Assembly: GCA_964036315.1 (NCBI GenBank)
Contig: OZ038492.1
Span: 35,558,618 to 35,622,617, forward strand
Reading direction: 5' to 3'
Length of the DNA: 64,000 bases
Source: Acanthosepion esculentum
Taxonomy: Eukaryota; Mollusca; Cephalopoda; Sepiida; Sepiidae
Every line of letters begins with the position of its first letter. Within the stretch, counting starts at the first letter, position 1. Positions 51,191-64,000 of this stretch are shown here, one piece after another. The translations under genes were made by a program, and so were the position numbers. The notes beneath the pieces were generated by a model. That model made no database searches, was not told the origin of the DNA, and worked only from the letters and a program-made list of their open reading frames with translations.

Positions 51191-54100
51191 CATTACTCTA
51201 ACGGTTTTTTCCTATTACATCTATACTGATCATTACTCTAACTGCTCTTTCCTATTATATCAATACTGATCATCACTCTAACTGTTCTTTCCTATTACAT
51301 CAATACTGATCATTACTCTAACTGTTCTTTCCTATTACATCAATTCTGATCATTACACTAACTGTTCTTTCCTATTATCAATACTGATCATTACTCTGTT
51401 CTTTCCTATTACATCAATACTGATCATTAATCTAACTGTTCTTTTCTATTACATCAATACTGATCCTTACTCTAACTGTTCTTTCCTATTACATCAATAC
51501 TGATCATTACTCTAACGGTTCTTTCCTATTACATCAATACTGATCATTATTCTAACTGTTCTTTCCTGTTTCATCAATACTGATCATTACTCTTACCTTT
51601 CCTATTACATCAATACTGATCATTACTCTAACTGTACTTTCCGTATTTCATCAATACTGATCATTACTCTAAGTGTTCTTTCCTATTACATCAATACTCA
51701 TCATTACTCTAACTGTTCTTTCTTATTACATCAATACTGATCATTACTCTGTTCTTTCCTATTACATCAATACTGATCATTATTCTGTTCTTTCCTATTA
51801 CATCAATAGTGATCATTACTCTAACTGTTCTTTCCTATTACATCAATACTGATCATTACTCAAATTGTTCATGCCTATTACATCAATACTGATCATTACT
51901 CTAACTGTTCTTTCCTATTACATCAATACTGATCATTACTCTAACTCTTCTTTCCTATTACATCAATACTGATCATTACACTAAATGTTATTTCCTATTA
52001 CATCAACATTGATCATTATTCTAACTGTTCTTTACTATTACATCAATACTGATCATTACTCTAAATGTTCTTTCCTATTACATCAATACTGATCATTACT
52101 CTAACTGATCTTTCCTATTACATCAATACCGATCATTACTCTGTTCATTGCTATTACATCAATACTGATCATTATTCCAAATGTTCTTTCCTATTACATC
52201 AATACCGATCATTACTCTAACTGTTCTTTCCTATTACACAAATACTGAGCATTAATCTAACTGTTCTTTCCTATTACATCATTACTGATCATTACTCTAA
52301 CTGTTCTTTCCTATTACATCAATACTGATTATTACTCTGTTCTTTCCTATTACATCAATACTGATGATTACTCTAACTGTTCTTTCCAATTACATCAATA
52401 CTGATCCTTACCCTAACTGTTATTTCCTATTACATCAATACTGATCATTACTCTGTTATTTCTTATTACATCAATACTGATCATTACTCTAACTGTTCTT
52501 TCAATATTTCATCAATATTTATCATTACTCTAACTGTTCTTTCCTATTACATCAATACTGATCATTACTCTAAATGTTCTTTCCTATTACATCAATACTG
52601 ATCATTACTCCAACTGTTCTTTCCTATTTCATCAATACTGATCATTACTCTTACTGTCCTTTCCTATTACATTAATAGTGATCATTACTCTAACTGTTCT
52701 TTCCTATTACCGCAATACTGATCATTACTCTAACTGTTCTTTCCTATTACATCAATACTGATCATTACTCAAATTGTTCTTTCTTATTACATCAATACTG
52801 ATCATTACTGTAACTGTTCTTTCCTATTACATCAATACTGATCATTACTCTGTCCTTTCCTTTTACATCAATACTGATCATTACTCTAACTGTTCTTTCC
52901 TATTACATCAATACTGATCATTACTCAAAATGTTCATGCCTATTACATCAATACTGATCATTACTCTAACTGTTCTTTCCTATTACATCAATACTGATCA
53001 TTACTCTAACAGTTCTTTTCTATTACATCAATACTGATCATTACTCTAACTCTTCTTTCCTATTACATCAATACTGATCATTACTCTAATTGTTCTTTCC
53101 TATTACATCAATACTTATCATTATTCTAAATGTTTTTTCCTATTACATCAATACTGATCATTACTCTAACTGTTCTTTCCTATTACATCAATACTGATCA
53201 TTACTCTAACTGTTCTTTCCTATTACATCAATACTGATCATTAATCTGTTCTTTCCTGTTACATCAATACTAATCATTATTCTAACTGTTCATTCCTATC
53301 ATATCAATACTGATCATTACTCTAACTGTTCTTTCCTATTGAATCAATAATGATCATTATTCTGTTCTTTCCTATTACATAAATACTGATCATTACTCTA
53401 ACTGTTCTTTCCTATTACATCAATACTGACCATTACTCTAACTGTTCTTTCCTATTATATCAATACTGATCATTACTCTAACTGTTCTTTCCTATTACAT
53501 CAATACTGATCATTACACTAACTGTTCTTTCCTATTACATCAATACTGATCATTACTCTAACTGTTCTTTCCTATTATATCATTACTGATCATTACACTA
53601 ACTGTTCTTTCCTATTACATCAATACTGATCATTACTCTAACTGTTCTTTCCTATTATATCATTACTGATCATTACACTAACTGTTCTTTCCTATTACAT
53701 CAATACTGATCATTACTCTGTCCTTTCCTATTACATCAATACTGATCATTACTCTAACTGTTCTTTCCTATTACATCAATACTGATCATTACTCTGTTCT
53801 TTCCTATTACATCAATACTGATCATTACTTTAACTGTTCTTTCCTATTACATCAATACTGATCATTACTCTAACTGTTCTTTCCTATTACATCAATACTG
53901 ATCATTACTCTAAGTGTTCTTTCCTATTACATCAATACTGGTCATTACTCTAACTGTTCTTTCCTATTACATCAATACTGATCATTACACTAAATGTTAT
54001 TTCCTATTACATCAATATTGATCATTATTCTAACTGTTCTTTACTATTACATCAATACTGATCATTACTCTAACTGTTCTTTCCTATTACATCAATACTG

Positions 54101-57100
54101 ATCATTACTCTAACTGATCTTTCCTATTACATCAATACCGATCATTACTCTGTTCATTGCTATTACATCAATACTGATCATTCTTCCAAATGTTCTTTCC
54201 TATTACATCAATACCGATCATTACTCTAACTGTTCTTTCCTATTACATAAATACTGAGCATTAATCTAACTGTTCTTTCCTATTACATCATTACTGATCA
54301 TTACTCTAACTGTTCTTTCCTATTACATCAATACTGATCATTACGCTGTTCTTTCCTATTACATCAATACTGATCATTACTCTAACTGTTCTTTCCAATT
54401 ACATCAATACTGATCATTACTCTAACTGTTCTTTCCTATTACATCAATACTGATCATTACTCTGTTCTTTCCTATTACATCAATATTGATCATTACTCTA
54501 ACTGTTCTTTCCTATTACATCAATACTGATCATTACTCTAACTGTTCTTTCCTATTACATCAGTACTGATCATTACTCTAACTGTTCTTTCCTATTACAT
54601 CAATACTGATCATTATTCTAAGTGTTCTTTCCTATTACATCAATACTGATCATTACTTTAACTGTTCGTTCCTATTACATCATTACTGATCATTACTCTA
54701 ACTGTTCTTATCTATTATATCAATACTGATCATTACACTGTTCTTTCCTATTACATCAATACTGATCATTAGTCTAACTGTTCTTTCCTATTACATCAAT
54801 ACTGATTATTACTCTAACTGTTCTTTCCTATTACATAAATACTGATCATTACTCTAACTGTTCTTTCCTATTACATCAATACTGATCATTACTTTTTCTT
54901 TCCTATTACATCAATACTGATCATTACTCTAACTGTTCTTTCCGTATTTCATCAATACTGATCATTACTCTAAGGGTTCTTTCCTATTACATCAATACTC
55001 ATCATTACTCTAACTGTTCTTTCTTATTACATCAATACTGATCATTACTCTGTTCTTTCCTATTACATCAATACTGATCATTACTCTGTTCTTTCCTATT
55101 AGATCAATACTGATCATTACTCTAACTGTTCTTTCCTATTACATCAATACTGATTATTACTCTAACGGTTCTTTCCTATTACATCAATACTGATCATTAT
55201 TCTAACTGTTCTTTCCTATTTCATCAATACTGGTCATTTCTCTTTTCTTTCCTATTACATCAATACTGATCATTACTCTAACTGTTCTTTCCGTACATCA
55301 TCAATACTGATCATTACTCTAAGTGTTCTTTCCTATTACATCAATACTCATCATTACTCTGTTCTTTCCTATTACATCAATACTGATCATTACTCTGTTC
55401 TTTCCTATTACATCAATACTGATCATTACTCTAACTGTTCTTTCCTATTACATCAATACTGATCATTACTCTAACTGTTCTTTCCTATTACATCAATACT
55501 GATCATTACTCTAAGTGTTCTTTCCTATTACATCAATACTGGTCATTACTCTAACTGTTCTTTCCTATTACATCAATACTGATCATTACACTAAATGTTA
55601 TTTCCTATTACATCAATATTGATCATTATTCTAACTGTTCTTTACTATTACATCAATACTGATCATTACTCTAACTGTTCTTTCCTATTACATCAATACT
55701 GATCATTACTCTAACTGATCTTTCCTATTACATCAATACCGATCATTACTCTGTTCATTGCTATTACATCAATACTGATCATTCTTCCAAATGTTCTTTC
55801 CTATTACATCAATACCGATCATTACTCTAACTGTTCTTTCCTATTTCATCAATACTGATCATTACTCTGTTCTTTGCTATTACATCAATACTGATCATTA
55901 TTCTAAATGTTCTTTCCTATTACATCAATACCGATCATTACTCTAACTGTTCTTTCCTATTACATCAATACTGGTCATTACTCTAACTGTCCTTTCCAAT
56001 TACATCAATACTGATCATTACTCTGTCCATCCCTATTACATCAATACTGATCATTACTCTAACTGTTCTTTCCTATTTCATCAATACTGATCATTACTCT
56101 AACTGTCCTTTCCTATTACATCAATAGTGATCATTACTCTAACTGTTCTTTCCTATTACCGCAATACTGATTATTACTCTAACTGTTCTTTCCTATTACA
56201 TCAATACTGATCATTACTCAAATTGTTCTTTCCTATTACATCAATACTGATCATCACTCTAACTGTTCTTTCCTATTACATCAATACTGATCATTACTCT
56301 GTCCTTTCCTATTACATCAATACTGGTCATTACTCTAACTGTCCTTTCCTATTACATCAATACTGATCATTACTCAAAATGTTCATGCCTATTACATCAA
56401 TACTGATCATTACTCTAACTGTTCTTTCCTATTACATCAATACTGATCATTACTCTAACTGTTCTTTCCTATTACATCAATATTGATCATTACTCTGTTA
56501 TTTCTTATTACATCAATACTGATCATTACTCTAACTGTTCTTTCCATATTTCATCAATATTTATCATTACTCTAACTGTTCTTTCCTATTACATCAATAC
56601 TGATCATTACTATAACTGTTCTTTCCTATTTCATCAATACTGATCATTACTCTAATTGTTCATTCCTATTACATCAATAGTGATCATTACTCTAACTGTT
56701 CTTTCCTATTGCCGCAATACTGATCACTACTCTAACTGTTCTTTCCTATTACATCAATACTGATCATTACTCAAATTGTTCTTTCTTATTACATCAATAC
56801 TGATCATTACTCTAACTGTTCTTTCCTATTACATCAATACTGATCATTACTCTGTCCTTTCCTATTACATCAATACTGATCATTACTCTAACTGTTCTTT
56901 CCTATTACATCAATACTGATCATTACTCAAATTGTTCATGCCTATTACATCAATACTGTTCATTACTCTAACTGTTCTTTCCTATTACATCAATACTGAT
57001 CATTACTCTAACTCTTCTTTCCTATTTCATCAATATTGATTATTACTCTAACTGTTTTTCCTATTGCATCATACTGATCATTACACTAAATGTTATTTCC

Positions 57101-60100
57101 TATTACATCAATATTGATCATTATTCTAACTGTTCTTTACTATTACATCAATACATATCATTACTCTAACTGTTCTTTCCTATTACATCAATACTGATCA
57201 TTACTCTAACTGATCTTTCCTATTACATCAATACCGATCATTACTCTATTCATTGCTATTACATCAATACTGATCATTATTCTAAATGTTCTTTCCTATT
57301 ACATCAATACCGATCATTACTCTAACTGTTCTTTCCTATTACATAAATACTGAGCATTAATCTAACTGTTCTTTCCTATTACATCATTACTGATCATTAC
57401 TCTAACTGTTCTTTCCTATTACATCAATACTGATCATTACTCTAAATGTTCTCTCCTATTTCATCAATACTGATCATTACTCTAATTGTTCTTTCCTATT
57501 ACATCAATAGTGATCATTACTCTAACTGTTCTTTCCTATTGCCGCAATACTGATCACTACTCTATCTGTTCTTTCCTATTACATCAATACTGATCATTAC
57601 TCAAATTGTTCTTTCTTATTACATCAATACTGATCATTACTCTAACTGTTCTTTCCTATTACATCAATACTGATCATTACTCTGTTCTTTCGTATTACAT
57701 CAATACTGATCATTACTCTAACTGTTCTTTCCTATTACATCAATATTGATTATTACTCTAACTGTTCTTTCCTATTACATCAATACTGATCATTACACTA
57801 AATGTTATTTCCTATTACATCAATATTGATCATTATTCTAACTGTTCTTTACTATTACATCAATACTGATCATTACTCTAACTGTTCTTTCCTATTACAT
57901 CAATACTGATCATTACTCTAACTGATCTTTCCTATTACATCAATACCGATCATTACTCTGTTCATTGCTATTACATCAATACTGATCATTATTCTAAATG
58001 TTCTTTCCTATTACATCAATACCGATCATTACTCTAACTGTTCTTTCCTATTACATAAATACTGAGCATTAATCTAACTGTTCTTTCCTATTACATCATT
58101 ACTGATCATTACTCTAACAGTTCTTTCCTATTACATCAATACTGATCATTACTCTGTTCTTTCTTATTACATCAATACCGATCATTACTCTAACTGTTCT
58201 TTCCTATTACATCAATACTGATCCTTACCCTAACTGTTATTTCCTATTACATCAATACTGATCATTACTCTGTTATTTCTTATTACATCAATACTGATCA
58301 TTACTCTAACTGTTCTTTCCATATTTCATCAATATTTATCATTACTCTAACTGTTCTTTCCTATTATATCAATACTGATCATTACTCTAAATGTTCTTTC
58401 CTATTACATCAATACTGATCATTACTCTAACTGTTCTTTCCTATTTCATCAATACTGATCATTACTCTAACTGTCCTTTCCTATTACATCAATAGTGATC
58501 ATTACTCTAACTGTTCTTTCCTATTACCGCAATACTGATTATTACTCTAACTGTTCTTTCCTATTACATCAATACTGATCATTACTCAAATTGTTCTTTC
58601 CTATTACATCAATACTGATCATTACTCTAACTGTTCTTTCCTATTACATCAATACTGATCATTACTCTGTCCTTTCCTATTACATCAATACTGATCATTA
58701 CTCTAACTGTTCTTTCCTATTACATCAATACTGATCATTACTCAACATGTTCATGCCTATTACATCAATACTGATCATTACTCTAACTGTTCTTTCCTAT
58801 TACATCAATACTGATCATTACTCTAACTGTTCTTTCCTATTACATCAATACTGATCATTACTCTGTTATTTCTTATTACATCAATACTGATCATTACTCT
58901 AACTGTTCTTTCCATATTTCATCAATATTTATCATTACTCTAACTGTTCTTTCTTATTACATCAATACTGATCATTACTCTAACTGTTCTTTCCTATTTC
59001 ATCAATACTGATCATTACTCTAATTGTTCTTTCCTATTACATCAATAGTGATCATTACTCTAACTGTTCTTTCCTATTGCCGCAATACTGATCACTACTC
59101 TAACTGTTCTTTCCTATTACATCAATACTGATCATTACTCAAATTGTTCTTTCTTATTACATCAATACTGATCATTACACTAACTGTTCTTTCCTATTAC
59201 ATCAATACTGATCATTACTCTGTCCTTTCCTATTACATCAATACTGATCATTACTCTAACTGTTCTTTCCTATTACATCAATACTGATCATTACTCAAAT
59301 TGTTCATGCCTATTACATCAATACTGATCATTACTCTAACTCTTCTTTCCTATTACATCAATATTGATTATTATTCTAACTGTTCTTTACTATTACATCA
59401 ATACTGATCATTACTCTAACTGTTCTTTCCTATTACATCAATACTGATCATTACTCTAACTGATCTTTCCTATTACATCAATACCGATCATTACTCTGTT
59501 CATTGCTATTACATCAATACTGATCATTATTCTAAATGTTCTTTCCTATTACATCAATACCGATCATTACTCTAACTGTTCTTTCCTATTACATAAATAC
59601 TGAGCATTAATCTAACTGTTCTTTCCTATTACATCATTACTGATCATTACTCTAACTGTTCTTTCCTATTACATCAATACTGATCATTACTCTGTTCTTT
59701 CCAATTACATCAATACTGATGATTACTCTAACTGTTCTTTCCTATTACATCAATACTGATCCTTACCCTAACTTTTATTTCCTATTACATCAATACTGAT
59801 CATTACTCTGTTATTTCTTATTACATCAATACTGATCATTACTCTAACTGTTCTTTCCTATTACATCAATACTGATCATTACTCTAAATGTTCTTTCCTA
59901 TTACATCAATACTGATCATTACTCCAACTGTTCTTTCCTATTTCATCAATACTGATCATTACTCTTACTGTCCTTTCCTATTACATTAATAGTGATCATT
60001 ACTCTAACTGTTCTTTCCTATTACCGCAATACTGATCATTACTCTAACTGTTCTTTCCTATTACATCAATACTGATCATTACTCAAATTGTTCTTTCCTA

Positions 60101-61515
60101 TTACATCAATACTGATCATTACTCTAACTGTTCTTTCCTATTACATCAATACTGATCATTACTCAAAATGTTCATGCCTATTACATCAATACTGATCATT
60201 ACTCTAACTGTTCTTTCCTATTACATCAATACTGATCATTACTCTAACTGTTCTTTTCTATTACATCAATACTGATCATTACTCTAACTCTTCTTTCCTA
60301 TTACATCAATACTGATCATTACTCTAATTGGTCTTTCCTATTACATCAATACTTATCATTATTCTAAATCTTTTTTCCTATTACATCAATACTGATCATT
60401 ACTCTAACTGTTCTTTCCTATTACATCAATACTGATCATTACTCTAACTGTTCTTTCCTATTATATCAATACTGATCATTAATCTGTTCTTTCCTGTTAC
60501 ATCAATACTGATCATTATTCTAACTGTTCATTCCTATTACATCAATACTGATCATTACTCTAACTGTTCTTTCCTATTACATCAATACTGATCATTACTC
60601 TGTTATTTCTTATTACATCAATACTGATCATTACTCTAACTGTTCTTTCCATATTTCATCAATATTTATCATTACTCTAACTGTTCTTTCCTATTACATC
60701 AATATTGATCATTACTCTAACTGTTCTTTCCTATTTCATCAATACTGATCATTACTCTAATTGTTCTTTCCTATTACATCAATAGTGATCATTACTCTGT
60801 TTTTTCCTATTGCCGCAATACTGATCACTACTCTAACTGTTCTTTCCTATTACATCAATACTGATCATTACTCAAATTGTTCTTTCTTATTACATCAATA
60901 CTGATCATTACTCGAACTGTTCTTTCCTATTACATCAATACTGATCATTACTCTGTCCTTTCCTATTACATCAATACTGATCATTACTCTAACTGTTCTT
61001 TCCTATTACATCAATACTGATCATTACTCAAATTGTTCATGCCTATTACATCAATACTGATCATTACTCTAACTGTTCTTTCCTATTACATCAATACTGA
61101 TCATTATTCTAACTCTTCTTTCCTATTACATCAATATTGATTATTACTCTAACTGTTCTTTCCTATTACATCAATACTGATCATTAGACTAAATGTTATT
61201 TCCTATTACATCAACATTGATCATTATTCTAACTGTTCTTTACTATTACATCAATACTGATCATTATTGCAAATGTTCTTTCCTATTACATCAATACCGA
61301 TCATTACTCTAACTGTTCTTTCCTATTACATCATTACCGATCATTACTCTAACTGTTCTTTCCTATTACATCAATACTGATCATTACTCTGTTCTTTCCT
61401 ATTACATCAATACTGATGATTACTCTAACTGTTCTTTCCTATTACATCAATACTGATCCTTACCCTAACTGTTATTTCCTATTACATCAATACTGATCAT
61501 TACTCTGTTATTTCT

Positions 61516-64000
61516 TATTACATCAATACTGATCATTACTCTAACTGTTTATTCCTATTACATAAATACTGATCATTACACTAACAATTCTTTCCTATTA
61601 CATCAATACTGACCATTACTCTAACTGTTCTTTCCTATTTCATCAATACTGATCATTACTTTTTTCTTTCCTATTACATCAATACTGATCATTACTCTAA
61701 CTGTTCTTTGCTATTACATCAATACTGATCATTACTCTGTTCTTTGCTATTACATCAATACTGATCATTATTCTAAATGTTCTTTCCTATTACATCAATA
61801 CCGATCATTACTCTAACTGTTCTTTCCTATTACATAAATACTGATAATTACTCTAACTGTTCTTTCCTATTACATCATTACTGATCATTACTCTAACTGT
61901 TCTTTCCTATTACACCAATACTGATCATTACTCTAACTGTTCTTTCCTATTACATCAATACTGATCATAACTCTTACTGTTTTTTCCTATTGCATAAATA
62001 CTGATCATTACTCTAACTATTCTTTCCTATTACATCAATACTGATCATTACATTAACTGTTCTTTCCTATTACATCAATACTGATCATTACTTTTTCTTC
62101 CCAATTACATCCATACTGATCATTACTCTAACTGTTCTTTCCGTATTTCATCAATACTGATCATTACTCTAACTGTTCTTTCCGATTACATCAATATTGA
62201 TCATTACTCTAACTGTTCTTTCCTGTTACATCAATACTGATCATTACTCTGTTATTTCCTATTACATCAATACTGATCATTACTCTAACTGTTCTTTCCA
62301 TATTTCATCAATATTTATCATTACTCTAACTGTTCTTTCCTATTACATCAATAGTGATCATTACTCTAACTGTTCTTTCATATTACATCAATACTGATCA
62401 TTACTCTAACTGTTTTTTCCTATTACATCAATACTGATCATTACTCTAACTGTTCTTTGCGATTACATCAATACTGATCATTACTCTAACTGTTCTTTCC
62501 TATTACATCAATACTGATCATTACTCTGTTCTTTCATATTACATCAATACTGATCATTACTCAAGATGTTCATTCCTATTACATCAATACTGATCATTAC
62601 GCTAACTGTTCTTTCCTATAACATCAATACTGATCATTACTCTGTTCTTTCCTATTACATCAATACTGATCATTACTCTAACTGTTCTTTCCTATTACAT
62701 CTATACTGATCATTACTCTAACTGTTCTTTCCTATTACATCAATACTGATCATTATTCTAACTGTTTTTTCCTATTACATCAATACTGATCATCACTCTA
62801 ACTGTTCGGTCCTATTACATCAATACTGATCATTACTCTAACTGTTCTCTCCTATTACATCAATACTGATCATTACTCTAACTGTTCTTTCCTATTATAT
62901 CAATACTGATCATTAATCTGTTCTTTCCTATTACATCAATACTGATCATTACTCTAACTGTTCTTTTCTATTACATCAATACTGATCATTACTCTAACTG
63001 TTCTTTCCTATTACATCAATACTGATCATTACTGTAACGGTTCTTTCCTATTACATCAATATTGATCATTACTCAAAGTGTTCTTTCCTATTACATCAAT
63101 ACACATCATTACTCTAAATGTTCTTTCCTATTACATAAATACTGATCATTACTCTGTTCTTTCCTTTTACATCAATACTGATCATTACTCTGTTCTTTCC
63201 TATTACATCAATACTGATCATTACTCTAACTGTTCTTTCCTATTACATCAATACTGATTATTACTCTAACGGTTCTTTCCTATTACATCAATACTGATCA
63301 TTTCACTAACTGTTCTTTCCTATTACATCAATACTGATCATTTCTCTGTTCTTTGCTATTACATCAATACTGATCATTATTCTAAATGTTATTTCCTATT
63401 ACATCAATACCGATCATTACTCTAACTGTTCTTTCCTATTACATCAATACTGGTCATTACTCTAACTGTTCTTTCCAATTACATCAATACTGATCATTAC
63501 TCTGTTCTTCCCTATTACATCAATACTGATCATTACTCTAACTGTTCTTTCCGTATTTCATCAATACTGATCATTACTCTAAGTATTCTTTTCTATTACA
63601 TCAATACTGATCATTACTCTGTTATTTCCTATTACATCAATACTGATCATTACTCTAACTGTTCTTTCCTATTACATCAATACTGATCATTACTCTAACT
63701 GTTCTTTCCTATTACATCAATACTGATCATTACTCTAACTGTTCTTTCCTATTACATCAATACTGATCATTACTCTATTATTTCCTATTACATCAATACT
63801 GATCATTACTCTAACTCTTCTTTCCATATTTCATCAATATTTATCATTACACTAACTGTTCTTTCCTATTACATCAGTACTGATCATTACACTGTTCTTT
63901 CCTATTACATCAATACTGATCATTAATCTAACTGTTCTTTCCTATTACATCAATACTGATCATTACTCTACCTGTTCTTTCCTATTACATCAATACTGAT
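61516..64000. repeat. Duplicated block of the array, second copy
   Basis: The same monomer order as 48706-51190. I found two base differences in about 2.48 kb (49832 A versus 62642 C; 51081 T versus 63891 A). The copy is cut by the window end. Confidence 0.9.

Larger units (their letters stand above)
47731..64000. repeat. 40-bp satellite array, open at the window end
   Basis: About 16.27 kb, roughly 410 tandem monomers. Monomer pattern: GATCATTACTCTAACTG, then TTCTTTCCTATTACATCA, then ATACT (40 bp). A common variant lacks AACT or an equivalent four bases (36 bp). Each monomer holds the palindrome TGATCA. Most differences are single bases, and recurrent sets of variants give higher-order repeats. 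The frames at 49387-49587 and 62197-62397 are identical by duplication and are not genes. Confidence 0.97.

Noticed and set aside
47731..64000. CRISPR array
   Set aside because: The repeats are directly adjacent with no unique spacers, and the sequence is eukaryotic.

Overview
The window is eukaryotic, almost certainly metazoan, repeat-dominated DNA. No host protein-coding gene could be supported. The coding sequence that is recognisable belongs to transposable elements: a Ty3/Gypsy LTR element, a Tx1/L1-type LINE, Jockey-like and RTE-like LINE relics, a Penelope-like relic and a Tc1-like transposase relic. The many (TA)n tracts, tRNA-derived SINEs, Penelope and RTE debris suggest a mollusc, perhaps a cephalopod. 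That assignment is inference, not something the sequence proves.

Region 1-3.8 kb holds a LINE tail with its (TA)n tract, a composite 5S rRNA-like/tRNA-like repeat on the minus strand, a 5'-truncated copy of the Tx1-type LINE and older repeats. Region 3.86-15.09 kb is a nested set: a Gypsy-type element with two 295-bp LTRs and a GTCCT target duplication has lost its RT/RNase H. Its 5' LTR was entered by a 614-bp snRNA-headed SINE dimer (15-bp duplication), and its integrase by a 6.44-kb LINE (20-bp duplication). The LINE has ORF1 (zinc knuckle) and ORF2 (endonuclease, reverse transcriptase, C-terminal zinc finger), each with one frameshift.

Region 15-47 kb is a repeat graveyard with many inverted-repeat structures: a head-to-head SINE pair with a hammerhead-like segment, a tRNA-Ser-like foldback, a pre-miRNA-like hairpin, a perfect 37-bp-arm palindrome and a 46-bp minisatellite open in three frames. 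It also holds relics of Jockey, RTE, Penelope and Tc1 elements, two solo or near-solo LTRs with target duplications, and a promoter-like block (four CCAAT motifs, an E-box, a TATA box) that may be part of an unrecognised LTR.

Region 47.73-64.0 kb, a quarter of the window, is one tandem satellite array with a 40-bp monomer and a 36-bp variant. It has higher-order structure and a nearly identical block of about 2.5 kb repeated at an offset of exactly 12,810 bp. It runs off the window end. The most interesting items are this array, the U2-snRNA-like SINE dimer, the 5S-tRNA composite and the hairpin-forming loci.
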